A DNA stretch of 45,590 nt from Caldanaerovirga acetigignens (GCF_900142995.1 NZ_FRCR01000013.1:1-45590), one strand, 5' to 3'; counted from the stretch's first letter, positions 8,479-16,527 are shown. Notes: a model not told the origin generated them from the sequence alone. Numbers and translations: made by a program.

Positions 8479-9205
8479 CTTTTTCACCTCCCTCGCAGTC
8501 TTCCCAAGACTCACAGCGGAATTTATATTTTAAAAGCTCAAGCATTCTTTCCCTTTCTCCCATTTCCTTTATCTCGCCATCAGACATCAGAATAATTTCA
8601 TCTGCTACGGACAACACCCTTTCATGATGTGTGATTACAATTGTTATTATATCTTGGTTATGGTGGTTTTTTATCAACTGCAAAATACCTTCAAAACTCC
8701 ATAAATCAACTCCTGCTTCGGGTTCATCATATATCACAACCTTTGAGGGTTTTAAAAGGACAGAAGCCAGTTCTATCCTTTTTATTTCTCCTCCTGAAAG
8801 GCTCGAATCGCATTGCCTTTCCAAATATTCTTCAGGACAAAGTCCAACAGCTTTTAATAACCTCTTAAAATCGCTTTCATCCCCTTCCCGTGAAGCAACT
8901 TTTAAAATATCTCTTACAGAAAGCCCCTTAAACCTTGCAGGATTCTGGAAAGCATAGCTTATCCCCCTATTCGCCCTTTCGGTTATATTGAAAGGAGTAA
9001 TATCTTCTCCATCTAAAATTATAGCGCCTTTGTTACTTCTATATATACCCATTATAGTCTTTGCAAGAGAAGTCTTCCCTCCTCCATTGGGACCGGTAAT
9101 TGCGTAAAATTTACCTCTTTGCAGAGTTAAATTTATATCTTTCAATATTTCAACACTTTCCGTACCGTTTTGAATCTCAAGATAAAGAGATTTTATTTGT
9201 AGCAA
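8453..9205 (-). CDS. sufC: SufC-like ABC ATPase for Fe-S assembly
   Basis: A 250-residue ABC ATPase of the SufC type. It has Walker A GPNGGGKTS near residue 40, the signature LSGGEIKRIELASVLLKPS, Walker B VVIYDEPEAGVDL and a switch histidine in ITHHERVLS. SufC partners with SufB/SufD in the cytoplasm and powers cluster assembly; it is not a transporter. The start is a TTG at 9205 preceded by a GGGGGA sequence about ten bases upstream, so this start is only moderately certain. It is the first gene of a short operon with the SufB-like gene. No Rrf2/IscR-type regulator is adjacent. Confidence 0.88.
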   Translation of the reverse strand: MLQIKSLYLEIQNGTESVEILKDINLTLQRGKFYAITGPNGGGKTSLAKTIMGIYRSNKGAIILDGEDITPFNITERANRGISYAFQNPARFKGLSVRDILKVASREGDESDFKRLLKAVGLCPEEYLERQCDSSLSGGEIKRIELASVLLKPSKVVIYDEPEAGVDLWSFEGILQLIKNHHNQDIITIVITHHERVLSVADEIILMSDGEIKEMGERERMLELLKYKFRCESWEDCEGGEKGGFRCFRS

Positions 9206-9315
9206 AATGCAAAATCCCCCTTTTCCATTTAATTTCTCGTAATTTCTTAATATATTTTACCTTACTTTGCAACCTCTGGCTAGAATTATGTCCATATAAT
9301 CGTAATAATCACACA

Positions 9316-9395
9316 AAAAAAGTTGAGCCTTCCTATCCCTCTGTCTAGAATAAAGCTGCCAAAAAACTAACATAAGGGATTGGAAAGGCTCAATT
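9316..9395 (-). terminator. Long-stem terminator ending the MinD/NifX cluster
   Basis: Inverted arms at 9374-9393 and 9323-9341 pair over about 19-20 bp with two small interruptions (TTGAGCCTTTCCAATCCCTT against AGGGATAGGAAGGCTCAA on the minus strand). The minus-strand 3' arm is followed directly by CTTTTTTT. It lies about 33 bp past the stop of the last gene of the cluster. The 32-base loop is unusually large, so a former mobile-element end is a weaker alternative. Confidence 0.75.
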
Positions 9396-9425
9396 GAACG
9401 CGGATTGGCCAGTTCCGCCATTTTC

Positions 9426-10274
9426 TTAGGTGAAAATTCCTTCTCCTACATCTTTTAAGGCCTCCGCAGCCGGTCCAGAAGAGTATTCAACCGGCGGAAC
9501 ACCCTTTGATACGGCCCTTACGATTTCTTCATCAAAGGGGATTTTCCCTATCACCTCAATGCCTTCATTGATACAGTATTGCTCTATTTCTTTGCTTTTT
9601 TCTTGAGCAAGGTCGAATTTGTTTATTACCACCTTAATAGCCACTTTAAAATTTTCCGCCAGCTTCAACACCCTTTCAAGGTCGTGCAATCCCGCAGCAG
9701 TAGGTTCCGTTACAATAAGTGCCATATCTGCTCCGGAAAGAGAAGAAATTACCGGGCATCCAATGCCTGGCGGACCATCCGTAATTATATACTCATACCT
9801 TCCTCTTTCTGCTATTTCTCGGGCTGCCTTTTTTACCACCGAAACCAATTTGCCCGAATTTTCCTCCGCTATTCCCAATCTAGCATGGACTATCGGCCCG
9901 TATTTAGTATCCGAAATATACCAGTGACCCGAAAGGGTTTCCTCCATATCGATAGCCTTTTGAGGGCATAAATTATAACATACTCTACACCCTTCACATA
10001 AAATGGCGTTTACTTTAAAATTTTCAATAGCACCAAAACGGCAAGCTTCTTCACATTTGCCGCATTCTTTGCATTTATTTTTGTTTATCTTTGCCTTCTG
10101 GCTTCCCCAGAATTCGAAGGTTTCCCTTATTTCGGGTTTTAAAAGCAGGTAGAGGTCGGGAGCATCCACATCACAGTCGGCCAAAACAGCATTTTTTGCC
10201 AATGCCGCCAGTGAGGCCGTCAATGTTGTTTTCCCTGTTCCTCCCTTGCCACTTAATACAACTATTTCCTTCAT
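9426..10274 (-). CDS. MinD/Mrp-superfamily ATPase with ferredoxin insert
   Basis: A 282-residue P-loop ATPase of the MinD/NubA group. The deviant Walker A GKGGTGKTT is at 9-17, and an inserted 2x[4Fe-4S] ferredoxin domain has cysteines at 68, 71, 74, 78 and 93, 96, 99, 103. The C-terminal half carries DGPPGIGCPVISSLSGAD. Members of this family sit beside NifX-like genes in many anaerobes and are presumed to handle Fe-S clusters or electrons, but no function is proven. The ATG at 10274 overlaps the preceding gene's TGA (ATGA), so translation is coupled. Its tandem homologue lies immediately upstream. It is the last gene before the terminator. Confidence 0.88.
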   Translation of the reverse strand: MKEIVVLSGKGGTGKTTLTASLAALAKNAVLADCDVDAPDLYLLLKPEIRETFEFWGSQKAKINKNKCKECGKCEEACRFGAIENFKVNAILCEGCRVCYNLCPQKAIDMEETLSGHWYISDTKYGPIVHARLGIAEENSGKLVSVVKKAAREIAERGRYEYIITDGPPGIGCPVISSLSGADMALIVTEPTAAGLHDLERVLKLAENFKVAIKVVINKFDLAQEKSKEIEQYCINEGIEVIGKIPFDEEIVRAVSKGVPPVEYSSGPAAEALKDVGEGIFT

Positions 10275-11116
10275 ACCTCTACCCGCCTTTCTATGGCCTT
10301 CCATAAGGTCTCAAATGATGACTTAAGCTTAGGAAATTCTTCCACGAGCAGTCCACCACGGGCGTAGCAGGCTGCATACCGCCGGTCAAAGGGTATCTTC
10401 ATAAGCAGGGGAATGCTCTGCTCCTGCAGATATTTTTCAACTTCACAATCTCCCATATCAGCCCTATTTATCACGACACCGAAAGGAATCCCAAGTTCCC
10501 TGACAACCTCTACGGCCAGTTTCAGGTCGCTTAATCCGAAAGGTGTGGGTTCGGTTACCAGCACGCAGTAATCTGCACCGTATACCGCACTAATCATAGG
10601 GCAGGATGTACCTGGCGGCGAATCGATAATAGTTAGTTTGTCCTTTGGAATCCGGCTTTTAACCTTTCTTATGACGGGTGGGGCCAAAGCTGTTCCAATG
10701 TTCATTGTGCCTTGAATAAATTCTATGCCCCTGGCAGTCCCCCGCTTTACAAGTCCTATTTCTTTATGAATTTCCGTGATGGCTCCGGCCGGACAGAGAA
10801 GCCCGCATCCCCCGCAGCCGTGACACAGTTCTTCAAAAACCAGGACTCTTTTGCCCACCCGGGCCAGAGCGTGATAAGCGCATGCCCTGGTGCAGATTCC
10901 GCACTGAGTACATTTCTCCTGGTCTATTGCAGGAACCGGCAGGGTAACAGGCTCTTTCTCTTTGAATTCGGGCAAAAGAAAAAGGTGGGCATTGGGCTCT
11001 TCCACATCGCAATCCAGTAGCGCCACCTGCATCTTATCTTTTAATGAGAGGGCAAGATTAACGGCTATCGTGGTCTTGCCGGTACCGCCTTTGCCGCTAG
11101 CAATTGCAACTATCAT
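10271..11116 (-). CDS. MinD/Mrp-superfamily ATPase with ferredoxin insert (second copy)
   Basis: A 281-residue homologue of the gene that follows it. Walker A GKGGTGKTT lies at 8-16, and a 2x[4Fe-4S] ferredoxin insert has cysteines at 69, 72, 75, 79 and 98, 101, 104, 108. IDSPPGTSCPMISAVYGADY follows. The two ATPases probably work as a heterodimer, an inference from the tandem arrangement and ATGA overlap. The ATG at 11116 follows GGCGGTGAAACT; an upstream in-frame start at 11143 lacks a binding site. It lies 35 bp after the His-rich NifX-like gene, so delivery or removal of metal or clusters to or from that protein is a reasonable guess. Confidence 0.88.
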   Translation of the reverse strand: MIVAIASGKGGTGKTTIAVNLALSLKDKMQVALLDCDVEEPNAHLFLLPEFKEKEPVTLPVPAIDQEKCTQCGICTRACAYHALARVGKRVLVFEELCHGCGGCGLLCPAGAITEIHKEIGLVKRGTARGIEFIQGTMNIGTALAPPVIRKVKSRIPKDKLTIIDSPPGTSCPMISAVYGADYCVLVTEPTPFGLSDLKLAVEVVRELGIPFGVVINRADMGDCEVEKYLQEQSIPLLMKIPFDRRYAACYARGGLLVEEFPKLKSSFETLWKAIERRVEV

Positions 11117-11151
11117 AGTTTCACCGCCAAAAGAAAAAACCATTTTTGACC

Positions 11152-11517
11152 CTAATGGTCACAATGCCCACCGTGCCCGTCGCCGTGGTCGCACAGATTG
11201 CCACTGTCTGTAATATTCCCATTGAGATACTCCTTTATTACATCGTCCACCTTGCCGGATACACCGGTTATTGTCGCTATGTTATTTTGAGCGAATAGTT
11301 CCTTAGCCCTTGGCCCCATGCCACCGGCTATAATGCAGTTTATTCCTAACTTTGCCAAATACCCCGGCAGGAATCCGGGCTGGTGGCCAGGGTTTTCAAT
11401 TACTAATTTTGAATTTATTTTTCGCTGTTTTTCATCCACATCATATATGGTATACTGGGAACAGTGTCCAAAATGGGGCGACACCATATTACCGTCAGTA
11501 GCTATTGCTATCTTCAT
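11152..11517 (-). CDS. NifX/NafY-family metallocluster-binding protein, His-rich tail
   Basis: A 121-residue protein of the dinitrogenase iron-molybdenum cofactor binding family (NifX/NafY/VnfX). It opens MKIAIATDGNMVSPHFGHCS and carries the family's IIAGGMGPRAKELF segment. The last 17 residues (about 105-121) are rich in His, Asp, Gly and Cys (CDHGDGHGGHCDH) and look like a metal-binding tail. No nitrogenase gene is in the window, so this is one of the widespread non-nitrogenase members of anaerobes, presumably carrying Fe-S or Mo-Fe-S species. It lies between a second NifX-like gene and the tandem ATPases, all on one strand. Confidence 0.88.
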   Translation of the reverse strand: MKIAIATDGNMVSPHFGHCSQYTIYDVDEKQRKINSKLVIENPGHQPGFLPGYLAKLGINCIIAGGMGPRAKELFAQNNIATITGVSGKVDDVIKEYLNGNITDSGNLCDHGDGHGGHCDH

Positions 11518-11545
11518 AATAAAATTCCTCCAATCCGAATATTAT

Positions 11546-11905
11546 TTAATTATGTCGAGATGGCGTTGTGGGGTTAGAAATTTTAGTCAGCTTACCTTTA
11601 ATGTAATTTTCAAAGGCTTCCTTAACACTCACGGAACTTGCTGCGTACACTTCTATCCCCGATTCTTTTAATACCCTCAGGGCATTGGGGCCTACATTCC
11701 CCGTTATTAGTGCGGAAACACCTTTATCTACAATAAACTGAGCTACCTGTACACCTGCGCCATGGGCATCGCCTGCATATATGTTTTCCACAGCTTCATA
11801 TTCTTTACTCTCAGGGTTGATAATGATGAAAAACCTGCAGCGCCCGAATCTTTCGTCTATCATAGAATCCAAATTGCTGCCCGTCGATGTAATCGCAATC
11901 CTCAC
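11546..11905 (-). CDS. NifX/NafY-family metallocluster-binding protein
   Basis: A 119-residue second member of the NifX/NafY family. It starts MRIAITSTGSNLDSMIDERF and has the matching ALITGNVGPNALRVLKESGI core. Unlike its neighbour it lacks a His-rich tail. The GTG start at 11905 follows GAGGGATTAAAA. A terminator-like hairpin stands between it and the upstream DUF5320 gene. TATACT, a plausible -10, lies in the intervening region, so this gene and those after it may also have their own promoter. The role is inferred from the family: cytoplasmic binding of a metallocluster or its precursor. Confidence 0.85.
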   Translation of the reverse strand: MRIAITSTGSNLDSMIDERFGRCRFFIIINPESKEYEAVENIYAGDAHGAGVQVAQFIVDKGVSALITGNVGPNALRVLKESGIEVYAASSVSVKEAFENYIKGKLTKISNPTTPSRHN

Positions 11906-11982
11906 TTTTAATCCCTCACTTCATGTTTTTAATCAATATGTTTTCTTTTTAGATGGTGTGTAGTATAATTAATTTGTCGCTT

Positions 11983-12028
11983 TAAAAATAAAAGCCTGGC
12001 AGGGGCGGGCAGAGAGCCTACCCCTGCG
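11983..12028 (-). terminator. Terminator-like hairpin between DUF5320 and NifX-like genes
   Basis: On the minus strand GCAGGGG (12027-12021) pairs with CCCCTGC (12005-11999), with an inner GGC/GCC pairing, and is followed by CAGGCTTTTATTTTT. It probably ends part of the transcripts from the DUF134 promoter and splits the cluster into two expression levels. Confidence 0.7.
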
Positions 12029-12042
12029 GATGATACTATTTA

Positions 12043-12456
12043 TTACTCTTCCTGACCTTTTTCATCAATGTCTTCTTTTTTTGCCTTTTTGAGCTGTTCA
12101 AGTCTTTCTTCTATTGCTTTTAGCTCTTCCTTCAATAATCTAGCCTCCTGGGAAAGAATTTCTGCTTCGTACTTTTGTGCATCTTCCGCAGCGGGACGTG
12201 CTGCAACGGGATCAAAAGGATAGAATTGCCTTGCCCAGAAAGGCAGCCCAGTCGCATAATACCAATGTCTCCAACCCCTGCCGGCCCCGAAAGCACCAGG
12301 TCCCAGGCCAAAAGCCCTGCGCCAGAACCTCCTGCCCCAGAATCCCCTTCCAACGGGATTCATGAAGCCCGGGACAGGAAAGCCTGCACAGAAACCTGCG
12401 GCTCTGCCGGTCTTTGGGCCAAGTCCCCAGGGGCCCGTTCCGTCGCCTCTTGGCAT
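12043..12456 (-). CDS. DUF5320 domain protein
   Basis: This 137-residue protein starts MPRGDGTGPWGLGPKTGRAA, the signature of the DUF5320 family. A Gly/Phe/Arg/Trp-rich middle (about 20-85) follows, and then a Lys/Glu-rich coiled coil (about 95-135). DUF5320 proteins are regular companions of NifX-like, Mrp and MinD-ferredoxin genes in anaerobes, but their function is unknown. The start is exceptionally well supported by AAAGGAGGTGAAAAC before the ATG. The coiled coil suggests an oligomer or a docking partner, possibly for the ATPases. There is no signal peptide or membrane segment. Confidence 0.85.
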   Translation of the reverse strand: MPRGDGTGPWGLGPKTGRAAGFCAGFPVPGFMNPVGRGFWGRRFWRRAFGLGPGAFGAGRGWRHWYYATGLPFWARQFYPFDPVAARPAAEDAQKYEAEILSQEARLLKEELKAIEERLEQLKKAKKEDIDEKGQEE

Positions 12457-12503
12457 GTTTTCACCTCCTTTCGGTGATTTTAAACTCTCTAAAAATAAGT
12501 GCT

Positions 12504-13346
12504 TTATTTCTTATTAAGACGCTCTAGATCTTTCACCCAGTCTTCAATTCTTTTTATTTCATCACTGTCATACATTTCAATTTCGCCTCTGTCACACAAT
12601 TCCGCAAGCTTGTAATCTATCGGCAGGGAACCTAAATATGGAATCTGCACCTGCTCTGCTGCTTCCTTTCCACGACTTTCGCCGAATATCCTTATCTTTT
12701 CGCCGCATTTGGGACAAACCAGGTAACTATAATTTTCCACCAGGCCCAATACGGGTACGCCCATAATTCTACTCATTTTTATGGCCTTTTTCACTACCAT
12801 CATTACAAGGTCCTGAGGTGAAGAGACGATCACTAATGCATCAACCGGTAGAGATTGCATGACAGTAAGCGGCGCATCACCAGTACCGGGAGGAAGGTCG
12901 ATGAGTAGAAAATCCAAATCTCCCCATATCACATCGGTCCAGAATTGCTTTACCGCGCTGGCGATGAGGGGACCTCGCCATATCACAGGGTCATCCTCAT
13001 TGTCCAGCAAAAGATTTAAAGACATTATACGAATTCCCGTTGAGCTTTCGGGCGGAATCAGACCAAATTCAATATTCTCGGGGCGTTTTTTTACCCCGAA
13101 CATCCTCGGTATGCTCGGGCCGGTAATATCGGCATCCAGAATGCCCACTTTATAGCCTTTTCTCTGCAAGCTTACAGCCATGAGCCCCGTTATAGTGGAT
13201 TTGCCCACTCCACCCTTTCCGCTCATGATGGCTATCACGTTTTTTATACGGTTAAGTTCGCTTGCGGGAATTTTTTCTATGCCCGTACCGGTATCGGCAG
13301 CTTTCTCCCGACTTTTCTGAGTGTTTTCTATTTTGTTTTGCTCCAT
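12504..13346 (-). CDS. Mrp/NBP35-family Fe-S carrier ATPase
   Basis: A 280-residue Mrp/NBP35/ApbC-type ATPase. The P-loop GKGGVGKS is at 43-50, the switch and Walker B region reads LLIDLPPGTGDAPLTVMQ, and CPKC at 211-214 is the dimer-interface motif that binds a transferable [4Fe-4S] cluster. The family delivers Fe-S clusters to apo-proteins in the cytoplasm. The ATG at 13346 is chosen because GGGAAGGGTG lies just before it; the longer reading frame starting at 13412 would overlap the Fur gene and lacks a site. It lies 19 bp after the Fur-family gene in the same operon, so its expression is probably tied to iron or redox status. Confidence 0.92.
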   Translation of the reverse strand: MEQNKIENTQKSREKAADTGTGIEKIPASELNRIKNVIAIMSGKGGVGKSTITGLMAVSLQRKGYKVGILDADITGPSIPRMFGVKKRPENIEFGLIPPESSTGIRIMSLNLLLDNEDDPVIWRGPLIASAVKQFWTDVIWGDLDFLLIDLPPGTGDAPLTVMQSLPVDALVIVSSPQDLVMMVVKKAIKMSRIMGVPVLGLVENYSYLVCPKCGEKIRIFGESRGKEAAEQVQIPYLGSLPIDYKLAELCDRGEIEMYDSDEIKRIEDWVKDLERLNKK

Positions 13347-13365
13347 AATAAACACCCTTCCCAAT

Positions 13366-13812
13366 TTAAGTTTTATTTTCCTTGCGTAATTTACAATTCC
13401 TACAATATCCAAAATGCCAGCAAGAGCTGTTCACCACTGTAAAATCCTCGAGGCTCTCATCATTTTTTGTACTTGGCAATGGCAATTCTTCTTGCAGCGG
13501 TACCTCGAAAATCTTTCCGCATCCAAGGCACAAATAATGGCAATGAGCATTTTCCTCTTTTTGCAGCAACTCATATCTTGCAGCATCTTGCAAATTCAAT
13601 TTCTGCAGTATACCCATCGCGCAAAATAGCTCTAATGTACGGTACACAGTCGCCAAACCTATTGAAGGCATTGTCTTTTTCGTAAGGAGGTATATCTCTT
13701 CTGCCGAAAGGTGTTTCTTTTCACTGTTTGCAATGGCCGAGATTATAGCCTGGCGCTGAGGTGTCCAACGCAACCCTTTTTCTTCTATATTTTTTACAGC
13801 TACTTGCTTCAT
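13366..13812 (-). CDS. Fur-family metal/peroxide-responsive repressor
   Basis: A 148-residue Fur/PerR/Zur-type regulator with an N-terminal winged helix (SIGLATVYRTLELF at 50-63 is the recognition region), the metal-site sequence HCHYLCLGCG at 90-99, and structural zinc pairs C95/C98 and C137/C140. It should bind DNA as a dimer in response to Fe(II), Zn(II) or peroxide. The sequence alone does not separate Fur from PerR. It lies 24 bp after the DUF134 regulator and 19 bp before mrp. Linking a metal- or peroxide-sensing regulator to Fe-S carrier ATPases suggests control by iron or oxidative state. Confidence 0.9.
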   Translation of the reverse strand: MKQVAVKNIEEKGLRWTPQRQAIISAIANSEKKHLSAEEIYLLTKKTMPSIGLATVYRTLELFCAMGILQKLNLQDAARYELLQKEENAHCHYLCLGCGKIFEVPLQEELPLPSTKNDESLEDFTVVNSSCWHFGYCRNCKLRKENKT

Positions 13813-13836
13813 TTAATTCACCACCTTTTGCCAGAA

Positions 13837-14196
13837 CTAATCCTGGCAATCAAAAAAACCTTCCTGCCGGTGGCCATGACACCACCCCCACCTATTTCTG
13901 CCAGGTGAAAACTGATATTTCCCTCCTTCTATTCTGATAGCCTTTCCTTTTACAAGAGCATCTGCTATTTTACTGCGGGCCGAATTTATTATCCGGAAGA
14001 ATGTGGGTCTTGAAATACCCATCCTCTCGGAACATTCTTCCTGCTCAAGACCCTCCAGATCCTTTAATCGAATGGCCTCCAGTTCTTCCACCGTCAGGAT
14101 AACTTCTTCCAGCTCTCTGAGCGGCACTCCCGCAGGTTTGAAATATGTTATTTCGGGCAAAAACTCTACTCTTCGCCACTTTGGTGGTCTCGGCAC
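13837..14196 (-). CDS. DUF134 family DNA-binding regulator
   Basis: A 119-residue protein of the DUF134 (UPF0251) family. It starts [20 protein letters not shown] and has [20 protein letters not shown] followed by the sigma-70 region 4-like helix-turn-helix [20 protein letters not shown] at about 54-73. It should bind DNA and is the first gene of the operon, downstream of a strong promoter with repeated TTATG/TTCATAA half-sites, so it may regulate its own operon. The GTG start at 14196 follows GGAAGGAGAG. A His- and Cys-containing tail ([15 protein letters not shown]) could bind metal. Confidence 0.87.
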   Translation of the reverse strand: MPRPPKWRRVEFLPEITYFKPAGVPLRELEEVILTVEELEAIRLKDLEGLEQEECSERMGISRPTFFRIINSARSKIADALVKGKAIRIEGGKYQFSPGRNRWGWCHGHRQEGFFDCQD

Positions 14197-14213
14197 TTTT
14201 TCTCTCCTTCCTT

Positions 14214-14275
14214 GTTATGGTCATTTGTTCATAACCTTCTGGTTTTATTATATTATAATTATGAACCTATGTCAA
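14214..14275 (-). promoter_or_regulatory. Consensus sigma-A promoter with inverted repeat operator
   Basis: On the minus strand TTGACA (14275-14270) and TATAAT (14252-14247) are separated by exactly 17 bp, a perfect housekeeping promoter for the DUF134-Fur-mrp operon. Half-sites GTTCATAA (14227-14234) and TTATGAAC (14259-14266) form a perfect 8-bp inverted repeat around the -10. A third copy, GTTATG at 14214-14219, pairs with CATAAC at 14230-14235. The -10/spacer region also resembles the AT-rich PerR/Fur box. Either the DUF134 or the Fur-family protein could bind here. Confidence 0.8.
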
Positions 14276-14365
14276 CAATAATATTTTTGTGTCTGTAGAT
14301 TAAATCTTTTCATTTAAAGCAATTTACCTCCTAGCTCATAGTTTTTGTTATATTTAGGTTATCGT

Positions 14366-14400
14366 AAAACCCCAAATCTATTGAAAAATTAGGGGTTTTT
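14366..14400. terminator. Hairpin with T-run beside the IS relic
   Basis: AAAACCCC at 14366-14373 pairs with GGGGTTTT at 14392-14399 around an 18-base loop, with A and T runs on both sides, so it could act in both directions. No gene on the plus strand ends just before it. It lies 17 bp outside the proposed left end of the neighbouring insertion sequence. Confidence 0.5.
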
Positions 14401-14416
14401 ACCTCTTACAAGAAGG

Positions 14417-15744
14417 GTCCCTCCACTCCACGAAGAATATTTCATTTTGAAAAACAATCTATGCAATGACTTCTAGATAGCAACCAGCAACAATAAATTA
14501 AAGATGCTCAGCGATTACATCGACATCGAAGAATTTATCCCTCTAGATGTAAAGCTGGCTTAATATAAATCTACTGGCCGCCCACCATACCCTTTATCAT
14601 CTATGCTTGCCGCATTAATCATCCAAAAGATATTCTCCAAAAAGATATTCTCCATCCCTACAGTCGAACTACTGGTTTCCTTCCTTGAATTATCTTAGCC
14701 TCTAAGAGAATTTTGTGCGTCCTGGATACAACCGGCCTAGAAGTCCCCGTAAAGGAGAATAACCCTAAGTTTTTTTATTCCTTGAAAAACCAGGTCGAGA
14801 AGGGATCTCCTGAAAAACCTGAACACGAGATTTACATAGCAACTCTCGCTCAGATGCCTAAACACTCTAAAGCTGTACCTAAAGCTAAACTCATGTATAC
14901 CAATGGCCATTTCGCTTATGCTTATACCGCTGCAGTCCTCACTAACGGACTCGGTCTCGTCCGAAACGTTATGCTCTTCGAAGGCCAAAAGGATTCTGTT
15001 ACTTTAAAGCCTATTCTGGAAGATTTCCACCTTCATCATGATATCTCTCGTTATGAATATTTCACCGCCGATGCTGGCTTCGATAGCACCGAAAATTATC
15101 GATATTTGGTAGAAGAATGTAAGCTAAAACCAGTAATAAACCTTAATCCTCGCAATACCAAAGATTTGCCTAAACCTGATTCAGATTCAGAAGGTGTCCC
15201 TTTGTGTCCTAAAAATCCCGGTTTAAAGTTCAAATACGCTGGATTTTGTAAGTCTAGAAATCGGATTAAATGGGTATGTCCTTTGACTAAACGAGGAAAA
15301 AGCGGTTACATCTGCACTTGCCCTAACCCCTGCACTAATTCCAAAAGTGGCCGAATGGTATACACTTATCCCGAGGATAATTACCGTAGAAATACCCCTA
15401 TTCCAAGAAATTCAAAGTTGTGGGAAAAATTTATTCGCAACGTATTGCTGTGGAACAGTCGGTCTCTAGATTAAAACTTCCATTAATGCTCGGCCGTCTT
15501 ACTGTGACTGATTTTCGAAGGGTTTATTGTGAGCTTGTGTTAGCTGCAATTGCTCAGAATGTAGTGGCTTTAGTCGCATTAAGAGCGAAAAAACATGACA
15601 AGGTAAGGTCACTTCGGTGGCTTGTTGCTTAAAGTTGCAATCAAGCTTAGGGGGTGTCTTTTGCTTTTTATAAATGAGCTTTAAAACTAGAACAAAATAT
15701 ATTCCATAATCTGTCAAATTTGTGACCCGGACAGGTAGAGGGAC
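14417..15744 (+). mobile_element. Decayed insertion sequence with DDE transposase
   Basis: Candidate terminal inverted repeats GTCCCTCCAC (from 14417) and GTAGAGGGAC (to 15744) enclose the transposase relic. They match over ten positions with one mismatch. The element would be about 1.33 kb. The family looks like the IS4/IS1182-type DDE transposases. Because the transposase is broken in several places, the element is immobile unless helped by an intact copy elsewhere. Confidence 0.55.
14504..15632 (+). pseudogene. IS4/IS1182-like DDE transposase, multiply broken
   Basis: The N-terminal part reads LSDYIDIEEFIPLDVKLA, TAA, then STGRPPYPLSSMLAALIIQK, with a tandem 15-bp duplication at about 14625-14653 (KIFSK repeated) and a TAG after SFLELS. 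The frame shifts near 14712 into DTTGLEVPVKENN and the catalytic core, which contains ADAGFDSTENYRYL. It shifts again at a GGAAAAATTT run near 15425, after which IYSQRIAVEQSVSRLK completes the family's YREKK-like C-terminal region. At least two frameshifts and two stops make it non-functional. It is plus-strand, between the DUF134 operon and another transposase relic. Confidence 0.85.
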
Positions 15745-16418
15745 TTTTTTAGTTTTTTATGGTAGCTTAGTTTTGCAAGCGCCTACATATTTTTTGTTAT
15801 ATTGTAAGAAAAGTGGCGAGCCTCTTCCATCCTCGGATTGTCATAGAAAGTAAAGATTAAACTCATCAGGAATGAAAAATGGCTCAAATAAATATTAGCA
15901 CCGATTCTAAAAACTTGCAGCATATTTTTATAAAATCACATTAAAAAAGCCACCCAAAAGTGACTAAATTTAAAAATAGGTCTTTTTAGACAGGGATAAT
16001 TTAATTTTCATAAATCTCTGCTTTCTTTCATTTATTAGGATAACTTTTAAAAGCAGTACTTTTGCTCTATCGTCAGCTTGATAGTTGTTCTATTTTTTTT
16101 GCACGATAATAGTTTCTGTATTACCATTCTCAGAAACTATAGCACCCAGTGCTTTAAAAATGCCTCCTAAAAGAACTAAAGTCTTACTATTGACAATTTT
16201 ACGTCAATTTTAAGTTCAATTCCATTAATTATAACTTTTGGAGTAAGCTATTGTTGGCATATAAAAACACGAAAGAATAAAAAACATTATTCTCGATGAA
16301 ACCGTATATTTTAACGCGATACTTCTTTTTTATCTATCCTTCCTCTTAAACGTTAACTGCAATGTCAAATTAAGGCCTTAAATTCATGTGCCTGCTGGCC
16401 TAAAACCATTGAAACTAA
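15745..16418. other. AT-rich gap without an intact gene
   Basis: No intact coding region is seen. The gap holds a minus-strand stalk-domain relic (16090-16245, listed separately). It also holds a weak hairpin with a T-run on the minus strand near 15945-15970, where GTCAC pairs with GTGGC before TTTTTT. The rest is AT-rich spacer between two transposase relics. Confidence 0.5.
16090..16245 (-). pseudogene. Copper amine oxidase N-like stalk domain relic
   Basis: Minus-strand translation gives PKVIINGIELKID and then, one frame over, IVNSKTLVLLGGIFKALGA followed by ENGNTETIIV and a TAG. This is the repeat pattern of the copper-amine-oxidase N-terminal (stalk) domain, common on secreted or cell-wall proteins of Firmicutes, where it usually reads IVNGRTLVPLRAIFEALGA. 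A one-base deletion near 16197 breaks it, and no signal peptide or upstream part remains. It is a fragment of a lost surface protein. Confidence 0.55.
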
Positions 16419-16527
16419 ATGTTTTTCGGAAAAAAGGAGGATTCCCTCCCCTTGGTGTCATATGGTGTCATAGGTAGTAGTTGCCAAAAACAATCACCAT
16501 CAACCAAAAGGAGGGAACCCATAATCA

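Noticed and set aside
9323-9393. Inverted repeat as ends of a miniature transposable element
   Set aside because: A T-run directly after the minus-strand 3' arm and its position just past the operon end are better explained by a terminator; no target duplication was seen.
14272-14313. A 13-codon minus-strand reading frame (MKRFNLQTQKYYC) with an upstream AGGAGG, as a possible leader peptide
   Set aside because: It covers the -35 element of the promoter and so lies upstream of the transcript start. The AGGAGG is 13 bases from the ATG, too far.
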